Notes: a model not told the origin generated them from the letters alone. 64,000 bases of DNA from Rhinopithecus roxellana (GCF_007565055.1 NC_044559.1:39357546-39421545), one strand, 5' to 3'; positions 49,861-61,417 are shown, counted from the first letter of the stretch. Numbers and translations are program-made.

Positions 49861-50505
49861 GGTGGTTCCTTCCTTTTTTTTCTCTCTTTTCTCTTGCCGT
49901 TATTTCTTTCTTCCGAACATTTTAAAAGACTTTGTTCTTTCTTCATTCCCTGCTGTCGGCCAATGTGTCTGGGCGAGGAAAGGACTGACATAGACCTTGA
50001 ACTAAGAGTTGATGCCACCAGAAGGGAGAATGTTGCAGAGTGCTTTCTTTCTAGGCTCTTCTGCAAACGTCTTCATTCATTTCATCCATTCCCCTCCCTC
50101 TCTTCCTTTTTTTATTTTTTTTTCTTTCTTCACCTATTTATTGGGCGTCTACTTTGTACCAGGCATCATGCCAATCTCTGGTTAGCAGAAAACGGGCAGA
50201 CTCCTGCCCTCGTGGCGCTTACCATCTGGTGATGGCGCTGACTGGACCAAAAGTTTACCGAACTTCTTTTTTCTTTTTTGTGGCAGGCACTGTGTTATGC
50301 CCTGAAGGTGGTACTTGGGGAACATAGAAAATAAGGAAACAAAAAACAAAAACGAGAAAACCACTGTGAAGAAGATAAAATATCCTATGTGATAGGGATG
50401 GGAATAGGGCTATTTTAGAAATATTTGCATTTTCCGAAATCTTTTATAATAAGAATCACATTAAGTGTACCTATTTGCTAATTTTGTGATGATTGTATAA
50501 GAAAA
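49861..50505. other. 5' flank of FAM204A with pyrimidine tracts and an antisense L2 tail
   Basis: T/C-rich tracts lie at about 49863-49915 and 50090-50132. The antisense L2 end at about 50130-50235 reads 'tatttattgggcgtctactttgtaccaggcatc' and 'ctcctgccctcgtggcgcttacc'. No exon is supported. Confidence 0.5.
50130..50235 (-). mobile_element. L2 LINE 3' tail (antisense)
   Basis: The antisense L2 order is clear: 'tatttattgggcgtctac', 'gtaccaggcatcatgcc', 'cctgccctcgtggcgc'. Edges are approximate. Confidence 0.75.
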
Positions 50506-50506
50506 G

Positions 50507-50552
50507 CCTGGGCGACAGAACCAGACCCTGTTTCGAAAAAAAAAAAAAAGAA
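50507..50552 (+). mobile_element. Alu 3'-end remnant
   Basis: 'gcctgggcgacagaaccagaccctg' followed by an A run. It is the last few tens of bases of an Alu and directly abuts the Tigger-type element. Confidence 0.6.
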
Positions 50553-50556
50553 AATA

Positions 50557-50893
50557 CAGTAGGCTTCCCTCATCTGTGGCTTCTCTTAGCCTGATTCCAG
50601 TTACCTGGAGTCAACCAAGGTCCAAACACATTAAGTAAAAAATTCCAGAAATAAGCAATTCAAATGTTTCATTGCAATCCCATTCTGGGTATCCTGATGA
50701 AATATCCTGCAGTGTGAATCATCGCTTTGTCCAGTATATATGCATGCTGTTATGCCACCAGGTTCTTAGTCACTTAGTAGCTATCTTGGTTATCAGATTG
50801 AAAAACCATATATGGGGTTCGCCATTATTCCAGGATTCAGGCATCTACTGGGGGATCTTGGAAGGTATTCTCTGTGGATAAGGGAGGCTGCTG
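50557..50893 (+). mobile_element. Non-autonomous Tigger-family (Tc1/mariner) DNA transposon
   Basis: The start 'CAGTAGGCTTCCCTCATCTG' and the reverse complement of the end (CAGCAGCCTCCCTTATCCAC) form terminal inverted repeats, and both edges are flanked by TA as expected for Tc1/mariner. Internal landmarks 'aaaaattccagaaataagcaattc', 'gaatcatcgctttgtccag' and 'gttcttagtcacttagtagc' match Tigger-type consensus text. At 337 bases it lacks the transposase. Confidence 0.85.
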
Positions 50894-50923
50894 TACACAT
50901 AAAGACTTTAACATGTTACCTGA

Positions 50924-51232
50924 GGCCGGGCGCGGTGGCTCAAGCCTGTAATCCCAGCACTTTGGGAGGCCGAGACGGGCGGATCACAAGGTCAGGAGTT
51001 CGAGACCATCCTGGCTAACACGGTGAAACCCCATCTCTACTAAAAAATACAAAAAGCTAGCCGGGCGAGGTGGCGGGCGCCTGTAGTCCCAGCTACTCGG
51101 GAGGCTGAGGCAGGAGAATGGCGGGAACCCGGGAGGCGGAGCTTGCAGTGAGCTGAGATCCGGTCACTGCACTCCAGCCTGGGCGACAGAGCGAGACTCC
51201 GTCTCAAAAGAAAAAAACAAAAAAACAAAAAA
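50924..51232 (+). mobile_element. AluY, Old World monkey type (AluYR-like), full length
   Basis: Complete and little diverged. Diagnostic text includes 'ggctcaagcctgtaatccc', 'gccgggcgaggtggcgggc' and 'gagatccggtcactgc'. It is flanked by the perfect 10-base target-site duplication ATGTTACCTG at 50913-50922 and 51233-51242. The A tail is interrupted by C. Probably absent from the human orthologous site. Confidence 0.95.
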
Positions 51233-51724
51233 ATGTTACCTGGCCCACGCTAATTTTCAATCTCAGCTGTTTTTTGCTGTTAACATTACCAATAATGTCT
51301 TCCTTCAAAGAAAGCTAAATGTGTATAAAATTTTGCATTGCACTCAGCAATATATCTCAATTTCGCATCAACGGATGGTTAAGCCTATTACTCAGCTATC
51401 CACTACACTGCCTCACTGCCAACATCTTCTAGAAGATGCACCAAGTTTAGAGAGCAGTTTTATATAACCCCAGCATCATAGTAAAACCTGAATCAACAAG
51501 TTAGGATCACTGAGGTCCATCTTCCTGTTCACATTCTCTGATTCTAAAGTAGAAGCAAGGCTGAATGAGTTAAGGATCTGTATAAAACTCTTTTGGCTGA
51601 ATCTCTTCAGCTTCTCAATAGGATTTTCCTTGAATCCAAATCTTTAAAAAGTTAAACAGTTAACAAAAAGGTGTGCCTAAGAGTGCTATTGTAACTGCAT
51701 CAGGCCTCTTAATTGCTCTTCATC

Positions 51725-52135
51725 TGCTCAGGCTGTCATAGTAAAATACTACAGACAAGGTAGCTTAGGCAACAGGAACTTATTTCTCACGATTCTAAAT
51801 GCTGGCAAGTCCAAGATCAAGATGCCAGCAAAGTAGGTTTTGTTGTGTTTGTTTTGTTTTGTTTTGTTTTGTTTGAGGCCTCTTCTCTTGCCTGGTAGGC
51901 AGCCACCCTCACCCTGTTATGTTCCCATCACCTTTTGTTTGAGTGCACTGTTCGGAGAGCTCTCCAGTGTCTTTTCTCTGTACTTAAAAGGACACTAATC
52001 CTGTTGGATCAGGGTTCTACCCTTCTGACCTTATTTAACCTTAATTACTGCCTCAGAGGCCACATCTCCAAACACAGCCACACTGTGGGTTATGGCTTTA
52101 AGATAGGAATTGTAGGGGTGCACAAATATTCACCT
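51725..52135 (-). mobile_element. MaLR-type LTR (MST/MLT1-like), antisense
   Basis: The antisense LTR order is recognisable: 'aggctgtcatagtaaaatactacagac', 'aggaacttatttctcacgattctaaatgctggcaagtccaagatcaag', 'aaggacactaatcctgttgg', 'cctcagaggccacatctccaaacacagcc'. A TTTTG run at 51838-51875 interrupts it. No internal retroviral genes are present, so it is a solitary LTR. Confidence 0.75.
51838..51875 (+). repeat. (TTTTG)n microsatellite
   Basis: About five tandem GTTTT units plus imperfect ones, inside the antisense LTR. Confidence 0.9.
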
Positions 52136-52251
52136 CGCAATAATTGCTGATGGTAGAAGTGTAACCAGAATGGGAAAAGAGATAGTAGAGGGGGAAGAAC
52201 TGAGGCATGGGGTAGGAAGGAATTAATGTTTGTATATTTAAGAATGATCTG

Positions 52252-52558
52252 GGGCCAGGCACGGTGGCTCATGCCTGTAATCCCAGCACTTTGGGAGGCT
52301 GAGGCAGGTGGATCACTTGAGGTCAGGAGTTCATGACCAGCCCGGCCAACATGCTAAAACCCCATCTCTACTAAAAATACAAAAATGAGCTGGGCATGGT
52401 GGCGCGTGCCTGTAATCCCAGCTACTCGGGAGGCTGAGGCATGAGAATCACTTGAACCCGGGAGGCAGAGGTTGCAGTGAGCTGAGATTGCACCACTGTA
52501 CTCCAGCCTGGGTGACAGGAGCGAAACTTCATCTCAAAGGAAAACCAAAAACAAAAAG
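52252..52558 (+). mobile_element. Alu (AluS-like), full length
   Basis: From 'ggccaggcacggtggctcatgcc' to 'gcgaaacttcatctc' with an A-rich, C-interrupted tail. Both monomers are intact. Confidence 0.95.
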
Positions 52559-52559
52559 T

Positions 52560-53584
52560 AAAACTCAATTGTTTCTATATAGATCCCATCAAAGAATGCT
52601 CATTATTTAGTGCATATATTAGTAAATGCAAGGGAGAGAGGTGGCATGTAATTATAACTACTACAAAGATTTACAAACACCAGATTTCATTGCAAAGGTT
52701 TTTGGAAAATCCTATTTCAAAAATATCTAACATTTTAAAATTAAGTTTCTCAATGCTGATTTGAGAATTCTTAACTACCTAATTGTTTATCACATTACTG
52801 GATGCCTATAATAAATGTAAATAATAGCTCAGACTTTTCTTCTCACTCTGGTTGTAAGAACTTCAGTTTCTGAATATTATTGTTTTGTCAGTTTTCTAGG
52901 GAAAATGTCAGTCCTTTGATTTATGTTAATCAATAAATTTACCTTTCTTCCAGCAAATTCCTGCCCTGGAAGCCTGCCAAGCCATGAGTTTTGTGAATGA
53001 AATACTTGTGTTTGTGAGATTTCTATGAAATGTAGAATTGTTGGATACCTTTTACTAAATCATAGTGAAATATCTGATGCAGTTAGCGAATTGTGCTTGA
53101 ATTGTGTTGCATCTGGCACTAATTTCAAGCATGTAGCTCTCATTTAAATTCTCAACCATATCTTTAAAAACACAAAGCAGTTTTTCTTTGCCAAGAAATA
53201 TTATAGTTTATGAACAGCTTTTCCTTACATTTAACAATTTTTTAGTGTAGAGATTATAAGTCACACCCATATTATAAAAGATTAATTGTGGAGTTCTTTT
53301 GGTGGCTGCTAAATCCCTGATTGATGAATAATTTCTCAAAATATAATGAAACCCCTCAAATATTTTTAAGTTGGAAAGGTGAATACAACTTTGTTGAACA
53401 TATAATAAATGTGCTTCTTGCTGAAACTGAGAAAGAGAATATTAATTTCCTTCTATACAAACACCTCTTTTTTGGCATTGAGAGGAAAAAGTGATTTAGT
53501 GACTTAAGCAAAAGAACTGAAACCAAGGAGTTCTGAATTTCAGGATTCATGTTGATATCCTTCATGGTTAAGGAATGACAATTT
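52560..53584. other. Intergenic, nothing recognised
   Basis: AT-rich unique sequence between two Alus, with no exon signals. Confidence 0.45.
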
Positions 53585-53596
53585 CTCTATCTGGAT

Positions 53597-53898
53597 TTTT
53601 TTTTTTTTTTTTTTTTACAGAGTCTGGCTCTGTCACCCAGGCTGGAGTGCAGTGGCTGATCTTGGCTCACTGCAAGCTCCACCTCCCGGGTTCACGCCAT
53701 TCTCCTGCTTCAGACTCCCAAGTAGTTGGGACTACAGGCGCCCACTACCATGCCAGGCTAAATTTTTTGTATTTTTTTGGTAGACACGGGGGGTTTCACA
53801 GTGTTAGCCAGGATGGTCTCGATCTCCTAACCTTGCAATCCGCTCACCTTGGCTTCCCAAAGTGCTGGGATTACAGGTGTGAGCCACTGTGTCTGGCC
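53597..53898 (-). mobile_element. AluY-like, antisense, with target-site duplication
   Basis: Complete antisense Alu. The flanking text CTCTATCTGGATTTTT at 53585 onward recurs at 53899 onward, giving a target-site duplication of at least 11 bases extended by T-runs. Moderately young. Confidence 0.95.
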
Positions 53899-54139
53899 CT
53901 CTATCTGGATTTTTTTTTTAGGTTTGCAAACTGAAGCATCTATAAACAATGTTAGTCTTCCAAGAATATGTCGAATAACTAACACTACAATATCAACAGG
54001 ACTTGACTTTTGAGAAAACAAAATTTCTCTAATACAGAACGTTGCCAAAGAAATACACTTTTTATTTATTGGTCATGTCTAGTAATTCCAAATTTTTCAG
54101 TTCCAACAGGTTGTACATAGGCAGAAAGCAGAACAGGAG

Positions 54140-54670
54140 AGGGAGGCTTATTGAGCATTTTTGTAGGCTAGGAAACTTGTATCTAATATCTTATGTAATC
54201 TTATGAGGTAGCTATTAGTGTATCCATTTTATAGCTAAGAAAATTTAAAACCCTGTAATCCCAGCACTTTGGGAGGCCGAGACGGGCGGATCACGAGGTC
54301 AGGAGATCGAGACCATCCTGGCTAACACGGTGAAACCCCGTCTCTACTAAAAAATACAAAAAACTAGACGGGCGAGGTGGCGGGCACCTGTAGTCCCAGC
54401 TACTCGGGAGGCTGAGGCAGGAGAATGGCATAAACCCAGGAGGCGGAGCTTGCAGTGAGCTGAGATCCGGCCACTGCACTCCAGCCTGGGCGACAGAGTG
54501 AGACTCCGTCTCAACAAAAAAAAAAAAAAAAAAAAAAGAAAAGAAAATTTAAAACTTCAAGAGCTTAAGAAACTTGTCTAATGTCATGTGCTTAGTAACA
54601 TGCAGAACCAGGGTGGGGAAGTTTCACCGGACTCAAAAGATCCTGCTGTCTCCACTGTCCACATACTGCC
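54140..54670 (-). mobile_element. Antisense MIR split by a young Alu
   Basis: 'ttattgagcatttttgtaggc', 'atgtaatcttatgaggtagctattag' and 'tccattttatagctaag' precede the Alu, and 'gcttaagaaacttgtctaatgtcatgtgcttagtaac' continues the MIR text after it. The Alu at 54252-54540 interrupts the element. Confidence 0.75.
54252..54540 (+). mobile_element. AluYR-like, 5'-truncated, very young
   Basis: It starts at 'cctgtaatccc', lacking about 20 bases of the Alu 5' end. It carries 'gggcgaggtggcgggc' and 'gagatccggccactgc', and has an A tail of over 20. A perfect 15-base target-site duplication AAGAAAATTTAAAAC lies at 54237-54251 and 54541-54555. Likely specific to Old World monkeys. Confidence 0.96.
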
Positions 54671-55419
54671 TCTTTTAAGAAGAGGTTCCTGATAAATGCC
54701 AGCACAATGCAAGCAATAAAGTGTGGATATCATTACTGCCCAGTGGCATGTTATACCCACCAGGAACTCATAAAAAGAGAGGCTTCGGAAGCAGAATGTC
54801 TTCTCTCTCTCCTTCCCCCTCAGGATCTAGTGAGTGATCAGATCCCATTCGAGGCATCCTCTTCAATTATTCCTGATTCGTTATATTGAAGTCTATGTTA
54901 ATATCCTTTTTCTTAATACTTTCACCTTCCAAATACATCCCACTGTCTGATTAATGTCTCTGAATGAAAGAATACATGTAAAACCTTAACATTGAGCCTG
55001 GCATGTAGTCAGTGGCTAATAAATATTAGCTTCCTTCCTTCCTTCACGTGTAAAAACTAAGAAACCCATAAATGTTGATAGAGTATTAGATTATCTGTCA
55101 ATATCTTCATAGTCCTTACTATGTGCCCAACACTCAGCACTATGCTAAGGGTTGAAGATGCAAAAAAAGAACTGCATGGAAACTGGCCTCAAGAAGTTTG
55201 TAGTCTGAGACATAATAATATTTAAACCATGAGTACTATAATTGTGAGGTTCATGATGTAAATATGAACTATGGAAGTCCTAAGAATGAAAAAGTAAGGT
55301 AAGTGGGATTTACTATATACTATTTCCTTTGCCTGAAATACATTTCTCTTTTTTACCTGCTAAATATCTTTTCATCCTTCGAAACCGGATCAAATATATA
55401 CATTGGCTTTTTATCTATA
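54671..55419. other. Intergenic with L2 scraps
   Basis: An L2-tail-like piece lies at about 54985-55045 ('ttgagcctggcatgtagtcag') and an antisense L2 piece at about 55105-55205 ('ttactatgtgcccaacactcagcactatgctaagg'). There is no exon. Confidence 0.5.
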
Positions 55420-56150
55420 CCTTGTTGTCTTATTTTTAAATGGTCACTCTAGGGATTACAGTACTCATCCTTTTTACAGGCTTCTTAAAGTTAACATTTT
55501 AACAATTTGTGTGAAATGTAGAAATATTGGAACTGCATGGGTCCTTTCAAAGCTCTTGGCCCACTCTTTTTTTTTTTTTTTTTTTTTTTTTTGGAGACGG
55601 AGTCTCGCTCTGTCGCCCAGGCTGGAGTGCAGTGGCCAGATCTCAGCTCATCGCAAGCTCCGCCTCCCGGGTTTATATGCCATTCTCCTGCCTCAGCCTC
55701 CCGAGTAGCTGGGACTACAGGCGCCCGCCACCTCGCCTGGCTAGTTTTTTTTGTATTTTTTAGTAGAGACGGGGTTTCATCATGTTAGCCAGGATGGTCT
55801 CGATCTCCTGACCTCGTGATCCGCCCGTCTCGGCCTCCCAAAGTGCTGGGATTAATGTTGTCATATGCACTGCATCTACACACATTGTAAATCTCACATT
55901 AAGATATTTTTATTTCCTTGAAACTATTATGTATTTTAAAGGAATACAGAGGAAAAAATAGTCTTTTACACTTACCCACATATTTACTATTTCCGAGGTT
56001 CTTCACTCCATCCTGTAAGTCTAAATTTACATCTGCTTTCATTTGCCTTCATTCTAAATAATTTCTTTTAGCATGGCTTGTAGTGTAGATTTGCCAGCAA
56101 TGGGTTTTCTTAGTATTCTTTTATCTGAAACTATCTTTATCTTTTTTAAA
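55420..56150 (-). mobile_element. L1M fragment (antisense), outer element, interrupted by an Alu
   Basis: 'tttaaatggtcactctagggattacag', then after the Alu 'tgttgtcatatgcactgcatc', 'acacttacccacatatttac', 'gaggttcttcactcc', 'agcatggcttgtagtgtagatttgccagcaatgg'. This is the antisense form of an old L1M internal/5' region. The expected next L1 text appears only at about 59115, so something was inserted between. Confidence 0.65.
55567..55854 (-). mobile_element. AluYR-like, antisense, 5'-truncated
   Basis: T head of 24-26, then an almost undiverged antisense Alu with 'caggcgcccgccacctcgcc' (monkey-type variant). It ends at 'gctgggatta', so it lacks the first 25 or so Alu bases. No clear target-site duplication was found. 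Confidence 0.93.
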
Positions 56151-57059
56151 GTGAGGTGTATTGAGGAATAATTTTATAATTTACATACAATATAAATTCA
56201 CGCCTTCTGTATACACTATGATTTTTGACAAATGCATATAGTCATGTAAACACTACCATAATCAGTATACAGAATATATCCAAGTTGCCATCATGCCCAT
56301 ATATAGTCAACCACTTCTCCCTCCCCAGTCCCTATAAACTACTGAGGTATTCTCTGTCCTCATAGTTTTGCCATTTCTGGAATGGAGTCATATAAATGAA
56401 ATCAAATAGTCGGTAGTCTTTGGAGTCTGGCCTAGTTCAAGGAGCTTAATGCATATGAGGCTCATGCATGTTGTTGCATGTATCGGCAGATTGTTCCTTT
56501 TTATTGCTAAGTAGTATTCCATTGTGTAGCTATACATAGTTCGTCTATTCACCAGATAAAGGATATTTGAATTGTTTTCAGTTTTTAGCAATTGTTAATT
56601 ATAAATAAAGATGCTAAAATGCTCACATAAAGGTTTTTGTATAAAAAAAGTTTTCGTTTCTCTTAGGTAACTACCTAGGCATGGGTTTGCTGGATTAGAT
56701 GATAAGTTTTTATTTAACTACATAAGAAACTACCAAAGTGTTTTCAAAAGTGCCTGTACCATTATACATTTTCACCAGTAACGTATGAAAATTCCTGTTG
56801 CTCCCCGTTCTTCGGTATGGACATAAAAAGTAAGTGTGTTCAAATAAGTGTGTAGTGGTATCTCGTGTATCAATTTTAATTTATCTAATAACTTATGATG
56901 TCTCTGGACTGTCTTTTGACTTTTTAACGGTGTGTTTCAAAGAGCAAAGTTTTCCATTTTGCTAAAGTTTAACTTCAATTTTTTCTTTCATAGTTTATGC
57001 TTCATATGTTATGTCTAGGAAATTCTAAGAAATCCTTGCCTTGTCCAAGGACACAAAGA

Positions 57060-57260
57060 CTTTTTTTGCTTTTTATTATAACTTTTTTCTTTTTTTTTTT
57101 TTTTTAGAGACAGAATCTTACTCTGTCACCCAGGCTGAAGTGCAGTGACATAACCATAGCTGAAGGCAACCACAGCTCACTGCAACCTCAAACTCGTGAA
57201 CTCCAACCATCCTCCCGCCTCAGCCTCCTGAGTCTCCATTAACCATGACTGGCTAATGGT
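57060..57260 (-). mobile_element. Partial Alu (antisense) with target-site duplication
   Basis: T-rich head, then 'agagacagaatcttactctgtcacccaggctg', then a shortened and scrambled Alu body. It is flanked by CACAAAGA at 57052-57059 and 57261-57268, which marks the insertion into the L1. Confidence 0.8.
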
Positions 57261-58436
57261 CACAAAGATTATTTTCAATTTTATTATTTCTGTTTTATGC
57301 TACACATTTTTATAGTTTTAGATTATAGGTTTATGATCCATTTTGCATCAACTATATATATGATATAAAGTATATGTCAAGGATTATTTTTTGGTACCTG
57401 GATGTCCAGTTGTTCCAGCATGATTTATTGAAACTCCTTCTTCCAGTGAATTGCCTTTGCACCTATGCTGAAAATCAAATTGACCACGTATATTCTAGAC
57501 TCAATTCTGTTCCATTGGTCTGTGCATATATTCTTTCTCCAATATACACTGTCTTAATAACAGTGGCTTTATGATGTGTTTTGAAATCAAGTAATGTCAG
57601 TCTTCCAACCACATTCTTTTTTAAAATTGTTTGTACTATACTAGTTTGTTTGCTTATTGATATAAATTTTAGAATTAGCTTGTCAGTTTCTACAAAAATA
57701 TGCTGCTAATATTTTGATTGGGATTGCATTAAACCTATAGATCAATTTGGAGAGAACTGATGTCTTAACATTATTGAGTCTTCTAATCCATGAAAAGTTT
57801 ATCTCTAGATTTATTTAGGTCTTCTTTAATTTCTCTCATGAATATTTTGGGGTTTCAAGCATATGATCATGCACGTATTTTATATTTAAAACTGTTTCAT
57901 GGCTTTTATGCTATAAATTGTTATAAACTGTGTTGGAACTGTTTTTAATTTCAATTTCCGACTTTTCATTGCTATATATATGAATAATTTTTAGATTTTT
58001 ATTATGCATTTTGTTGTTGTTGTATGGATTATTCTGCAAACATGAGTTAGCTCAACTTGCTTGTGCTGTTCAGGTTTCGCGTTTCCTTATTGATTTTCTG
58101 CCAACTTGTTCAATTGATTACTGAGACAGGAATGTTGAATTCTCAAACTATTATTATGGATATGTCTATTTCTTCTCTCATTTATATCAGGTTTGCTTCT
58201 GGTATTTGAAGCTATGTTTTCAGGTGCCCATATATATGGGGGTTTTATGACATCTTTGTGAATTGACCTTTTTGTTGTTATGTAATAGTCATCTTTATCC
58301 TTGGTAATATTCCTTATTCTGAAGTCTATTTTGTTTGATATCCAAATAGCCACTCTAGGTTTTAAAAAATTTGTATTTGCATGGCATATCTTTATCCATT
58401 ACTTTATTCTTAACATATATATGATTTACATTTAAA

Positions 58437-58720
58437 ATGTATGGTGGCTCATGCCTGTAATCCCAACACTTTGGGAGGCTGAGGCAGGTGTAGTGTTTGA
58501 GCTCAGCAGTTTGAGACCAACTTGGGCAACATGGTGAGACCCCGCTTCTAAAAAAAAAAAAAAAAGTGCAAAATTTGCCAGACCCAGCTACTTGGGAGGC
58601 TGAGATGGGACTATCACTTGACCCCAGGAGGTTGAGGCTGCAGTGAGCCAAGATCCATGCCTCCGTACTCAAGTCTGGGCAACAGAGCAAGACCCTGCTT
58701 CCAAAAAAAAAAAAAAAAAA
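58437..58720 (+). mobile_element. AluJ-like, sense, inside the L1
   Basis: 'atggtggctcatgcctgtaatcccaacac' to 'gcaagaccctgcttcc' with an 18-A tail. The middle A-run is 15 or more. It is diverged and slightly shortened. Confidence 0.92.
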
Positions 58721-59552
58721 GAGTGTATTTCTTATGGATAATACATACTTGGGTCTTGCTTTTCTATCCTGTCAATCTCTTTAAATTGTTGTAGCTGGAA
58801 CATTTATATTTGATGTAATTATTGGTGTAGTCATTTAAATCTACCACCTTTCTAGATATTTTGTATTTATTCTATTTCTTCTTTATTCCTTCTTCGTGTG
58901 CTTTTCCCAGGTGAGTCAGTGCTCCCATATCATTGCTATTTGAAGGAGCTTGTCGTTTCTTAGATTTATAGCTATTTGTTCTGCCCTGTGAACTTAGTGT
59001 TCTGGGTTCAAGGAAAGTTATACTTTTGTCATTTATATGACACTTCCTTATTTTTAGGATGGTATTAATGCTCTTTGTAGCTTTCTATGTCTTAGGTAGA
59101 AGTGGAACTCATTTTTATTCTTGAAGGTGATTTTTCTGGATATGGAATTCTGGGTAGATAGTTTTTTCATTTATTATTTTGAAATTGTTGTTCCATTGTC
59201 TTTTAGCCTCTGTTATTTCTGATGCAATCTTTGAGGTCCTTCAAATTATTATTCCCTTATATGGAATGTGTCATTTTTCTCTGACTGCTTGGAAGAGTGT
59301 CTGTTTATCTTTAGTTTTCAACAGTTTCACCGTAGTGTTTCTAAATATGCTGTTTATGTTTTAAATATTTTACTTGAAGTTCACTGAACTTCTTGAACTA
59401 CAAAATTTATATCTTTAGCTAAAATTGAAGAATTTTCAGCCATTATTTCTCCAAATAATGTCTCTAGTCCGTTCTCTCATTACTTTTCTCCAATATTGGA
59501 TATTTTAATATTTGTTTACAGGACTCTGAGGCTCTGATCATTTTTTAAAATA

Positions 59553-59700
59553 GGCCAGGCATGGTGGCTCATACCTGTAATCTCAGCATTTTGAGAGGCC
59601 AAGGCAGAAGGATCACTTGAGCCCAGGAGGCCACAACCAGCCTAGGCAACATAGTGAGACCCCCATCTCTATTTAGAAAAAAACTATATATTTAAAAAAA
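59553..59700 (+). mobile_element. Alu left-monomer fragment
   Basis: 'ggccaggcatggtggctcatacctgtaatc' to 'gtgagacccccatctctatttag', then A-rich text. One monomer only, AluJ-like. Confidence 0.85.
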
Positions 59701-60168
59701 GTTTTCCCTCTGTTCTTCAGAATATATTATTTTTATTGGTCTATCTTCAAGTTCTCTGATTCTTTCTTTTATCATATCCATTCTGCATCTAAGCCATCCA
59801 GTGAATTTTTTATTTTACATATTTTATTTTTCTGTTTTAGAATTTCTATTATTTCCTTTTTATAGTTTATATCTCCCAACTAAGGTTTTCTATCTTTTCA
59901 TTATTATAATATATTTTCATTTCAGTACTGAAGCATAATTATTTTTAAAATTCTTATCTTTTGATTTCGACTTTGGTGTCATCTCAGAATTAGTCTCTGT
60001 TGATTTTCTTTTTCCTTAAAGCTGCTTCATGTTTTTTTAATCTTTATATGACAAGTAATTCTGAACTTTATGCTAGAAATTGTGATGGATATGTTGTAGA
60101 AACTCTGGATTTTATTATGCTTCTTCAAATGAATATGCATTATATATAAATAAATGTATAATGTATAT

Positions 60169-60177
<9 letters not shown>

Positions 60178-60230
<53 letters not shown>
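60178..60230 (+). repeat. (TA)n microsatellite with T run
   Basis: About 18-20 uninterrupted TA units followed by about 17 T. Long pure runs of this kind are usually length-variable between individuals. Confidence 0.95.
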
Positions 60231-60600
60231 AAAGCAGACAGCTAACTAGGTTAAGCCCAAACTGTAAACTCTGTCTCCCTGGCAATAGGTGGCAGTTCAA
60301 AGCTAAGCTCAGTTATTTTAGCCTTAGCTGGGCTCGTTAAAGTCTGCCGTTCACTTGCATAATTCAATGGTCATCCAAAGATTAGTACATAGTTCATATG
60401 TAGAAAATAGGCTCACCCTTTCTGCCTCGCTTCTTTTCAAGATTCCAGTTCAGTTTCTAGCAGCTGTTATTGACCCAAACTCTTTCCCCAAGTAAGATTT
60501 CTATTCAGTTTCTGGCCTTCCTACCCAGCTTTGGCTATGACCTGGTCTCAGGATAAAAGCTTGAAAAAAAAAAAAAGGTAAACTAATCTCTTGCCTTCCG

Positions 60601-61415
60601 CTTCTTCTGAGTATCTAACCTCTCCAGTATTTGCCTGCTTTTGTTTCTTCTCCAATGCCTTAGAACAGTTATTTTGCTTCTTTCTAAAGTCTACAGTTAT
60701 TATGTATGGAAAGGTTGGTAACACAGAAGCTTATTTGGGAAGTGTGTTTGTAATTCAAACAGTTACATACCTTCTTAAACATCCCTTGTGTTTTTCATGG
60801 AGTCTTTTCGTCATCATTGTTGTTGTTGTTGTTGTTAGAGTTTATTCATTTTAGTTGATATAATTTAAGATCAAGGACTGTTACATTTTATGTTCAGTAC
60901 CACTTTGACAACTGTATTATCTATAGTGGTAGATGTTGGGAACTTGGTAAATATTTAAATGATGAATAACGAGTAAACTTGGCATACATTTTTCTTAGCT
61001 ATACAGAATATATCCTTGTTGAGAAAAATTATTCTATGTAAGAAGACCTAATTAATAATTGCTGTTTTTCATTAAAAATTGCCATTAGAACAGAAAAAAC
61101 ACACTTAGATTTCTTTAAAAACAGAACCTCGCTTATCTTCTAAAATAAAATTTTAATTCCATGTATTTAACATTGACTTAAAATCTATTGATGTCAAAGT
61201 ACTTTAGAGAACACTATTTTTGTGTGAAAGGGGAGGATAATTAAATATGACAGAAAATTCTAAGAACCTTTATCTGAAAACAAAAATTTTTTTTAAAAGA
61301 CAGAAAAGACATGCTCACTGCCATCCAAGAATCTAAAATCTAGTTGGGGATACAGAAAGAAGTAAATAACATAAAGCAAAATACTGTTAAGTGCTACATT
61401 GAGATTAGAACAAAC
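60601..61415. other. Intergenic, nothing clear
   Basis: A short TTG run lies at 60817-60836. There is a faint antisense L2-like piece near 61325-61350 ('gaatctaaaatctagttgggg'). No exon is supported. Confidence 0.45.
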
Positions 61416-61417
61416 TA

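Larger units (their letters stand above)
56151..59100 (-). mobile_element. L1 (antisense), inner element: 3' end and ORF2 remnants
   Basis: It begins with T-rich text and the antisense 3'UTR ('attgaggaataattttataatttac'). It continues with antisense ORF2 text: 'attgctaagtagtattccattgtg', 'ggtgtgtttcaaagagcaaag', 'ccagttgttccagcatgatttattg', 'gggattgcattaaacctatagatc' and 'ccaaatagccactctaggtttt'. Alus split it at 57060-57260 and 58437-58720. It carries many frame breaks and no intact ORF. Confidence 0.75.
59101..60600 (-). mobile_element. L1M fragment (antisense), continuation of the outer element
   Basis: 'ttcttgaaggtgatttttctggatatggaattctggg' picks up where 56150 left off. It continues with 'ttccattgtcttttagcctc', 'ttttcagccattatttctcc', 'gttctctgattctttcttttatc', 'gtgatggatatgttgtagaaactctgg' and 'ggcagttcaaagctaagctcag'. 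It is interrupted by an Alu fragment at 59553-59700 and by an AT repeat. Confidence 0.65.

Noticed and set aside
49592..49993. 133-codon plus-strand frame over the promoter
   Set aside because: GC-rich CpG-island DNA has few stop codons. The frame runs antisense through FAM204A exon 1 and then a T-rich tract, with no protein-like character.
51725..52135. Considered whether an endogenous retroviral coding region accompanies the LTR
   Set aside because: Only a solitary, degraded antisense LTR is visible, with no gag, pol or env-like frame beside it.
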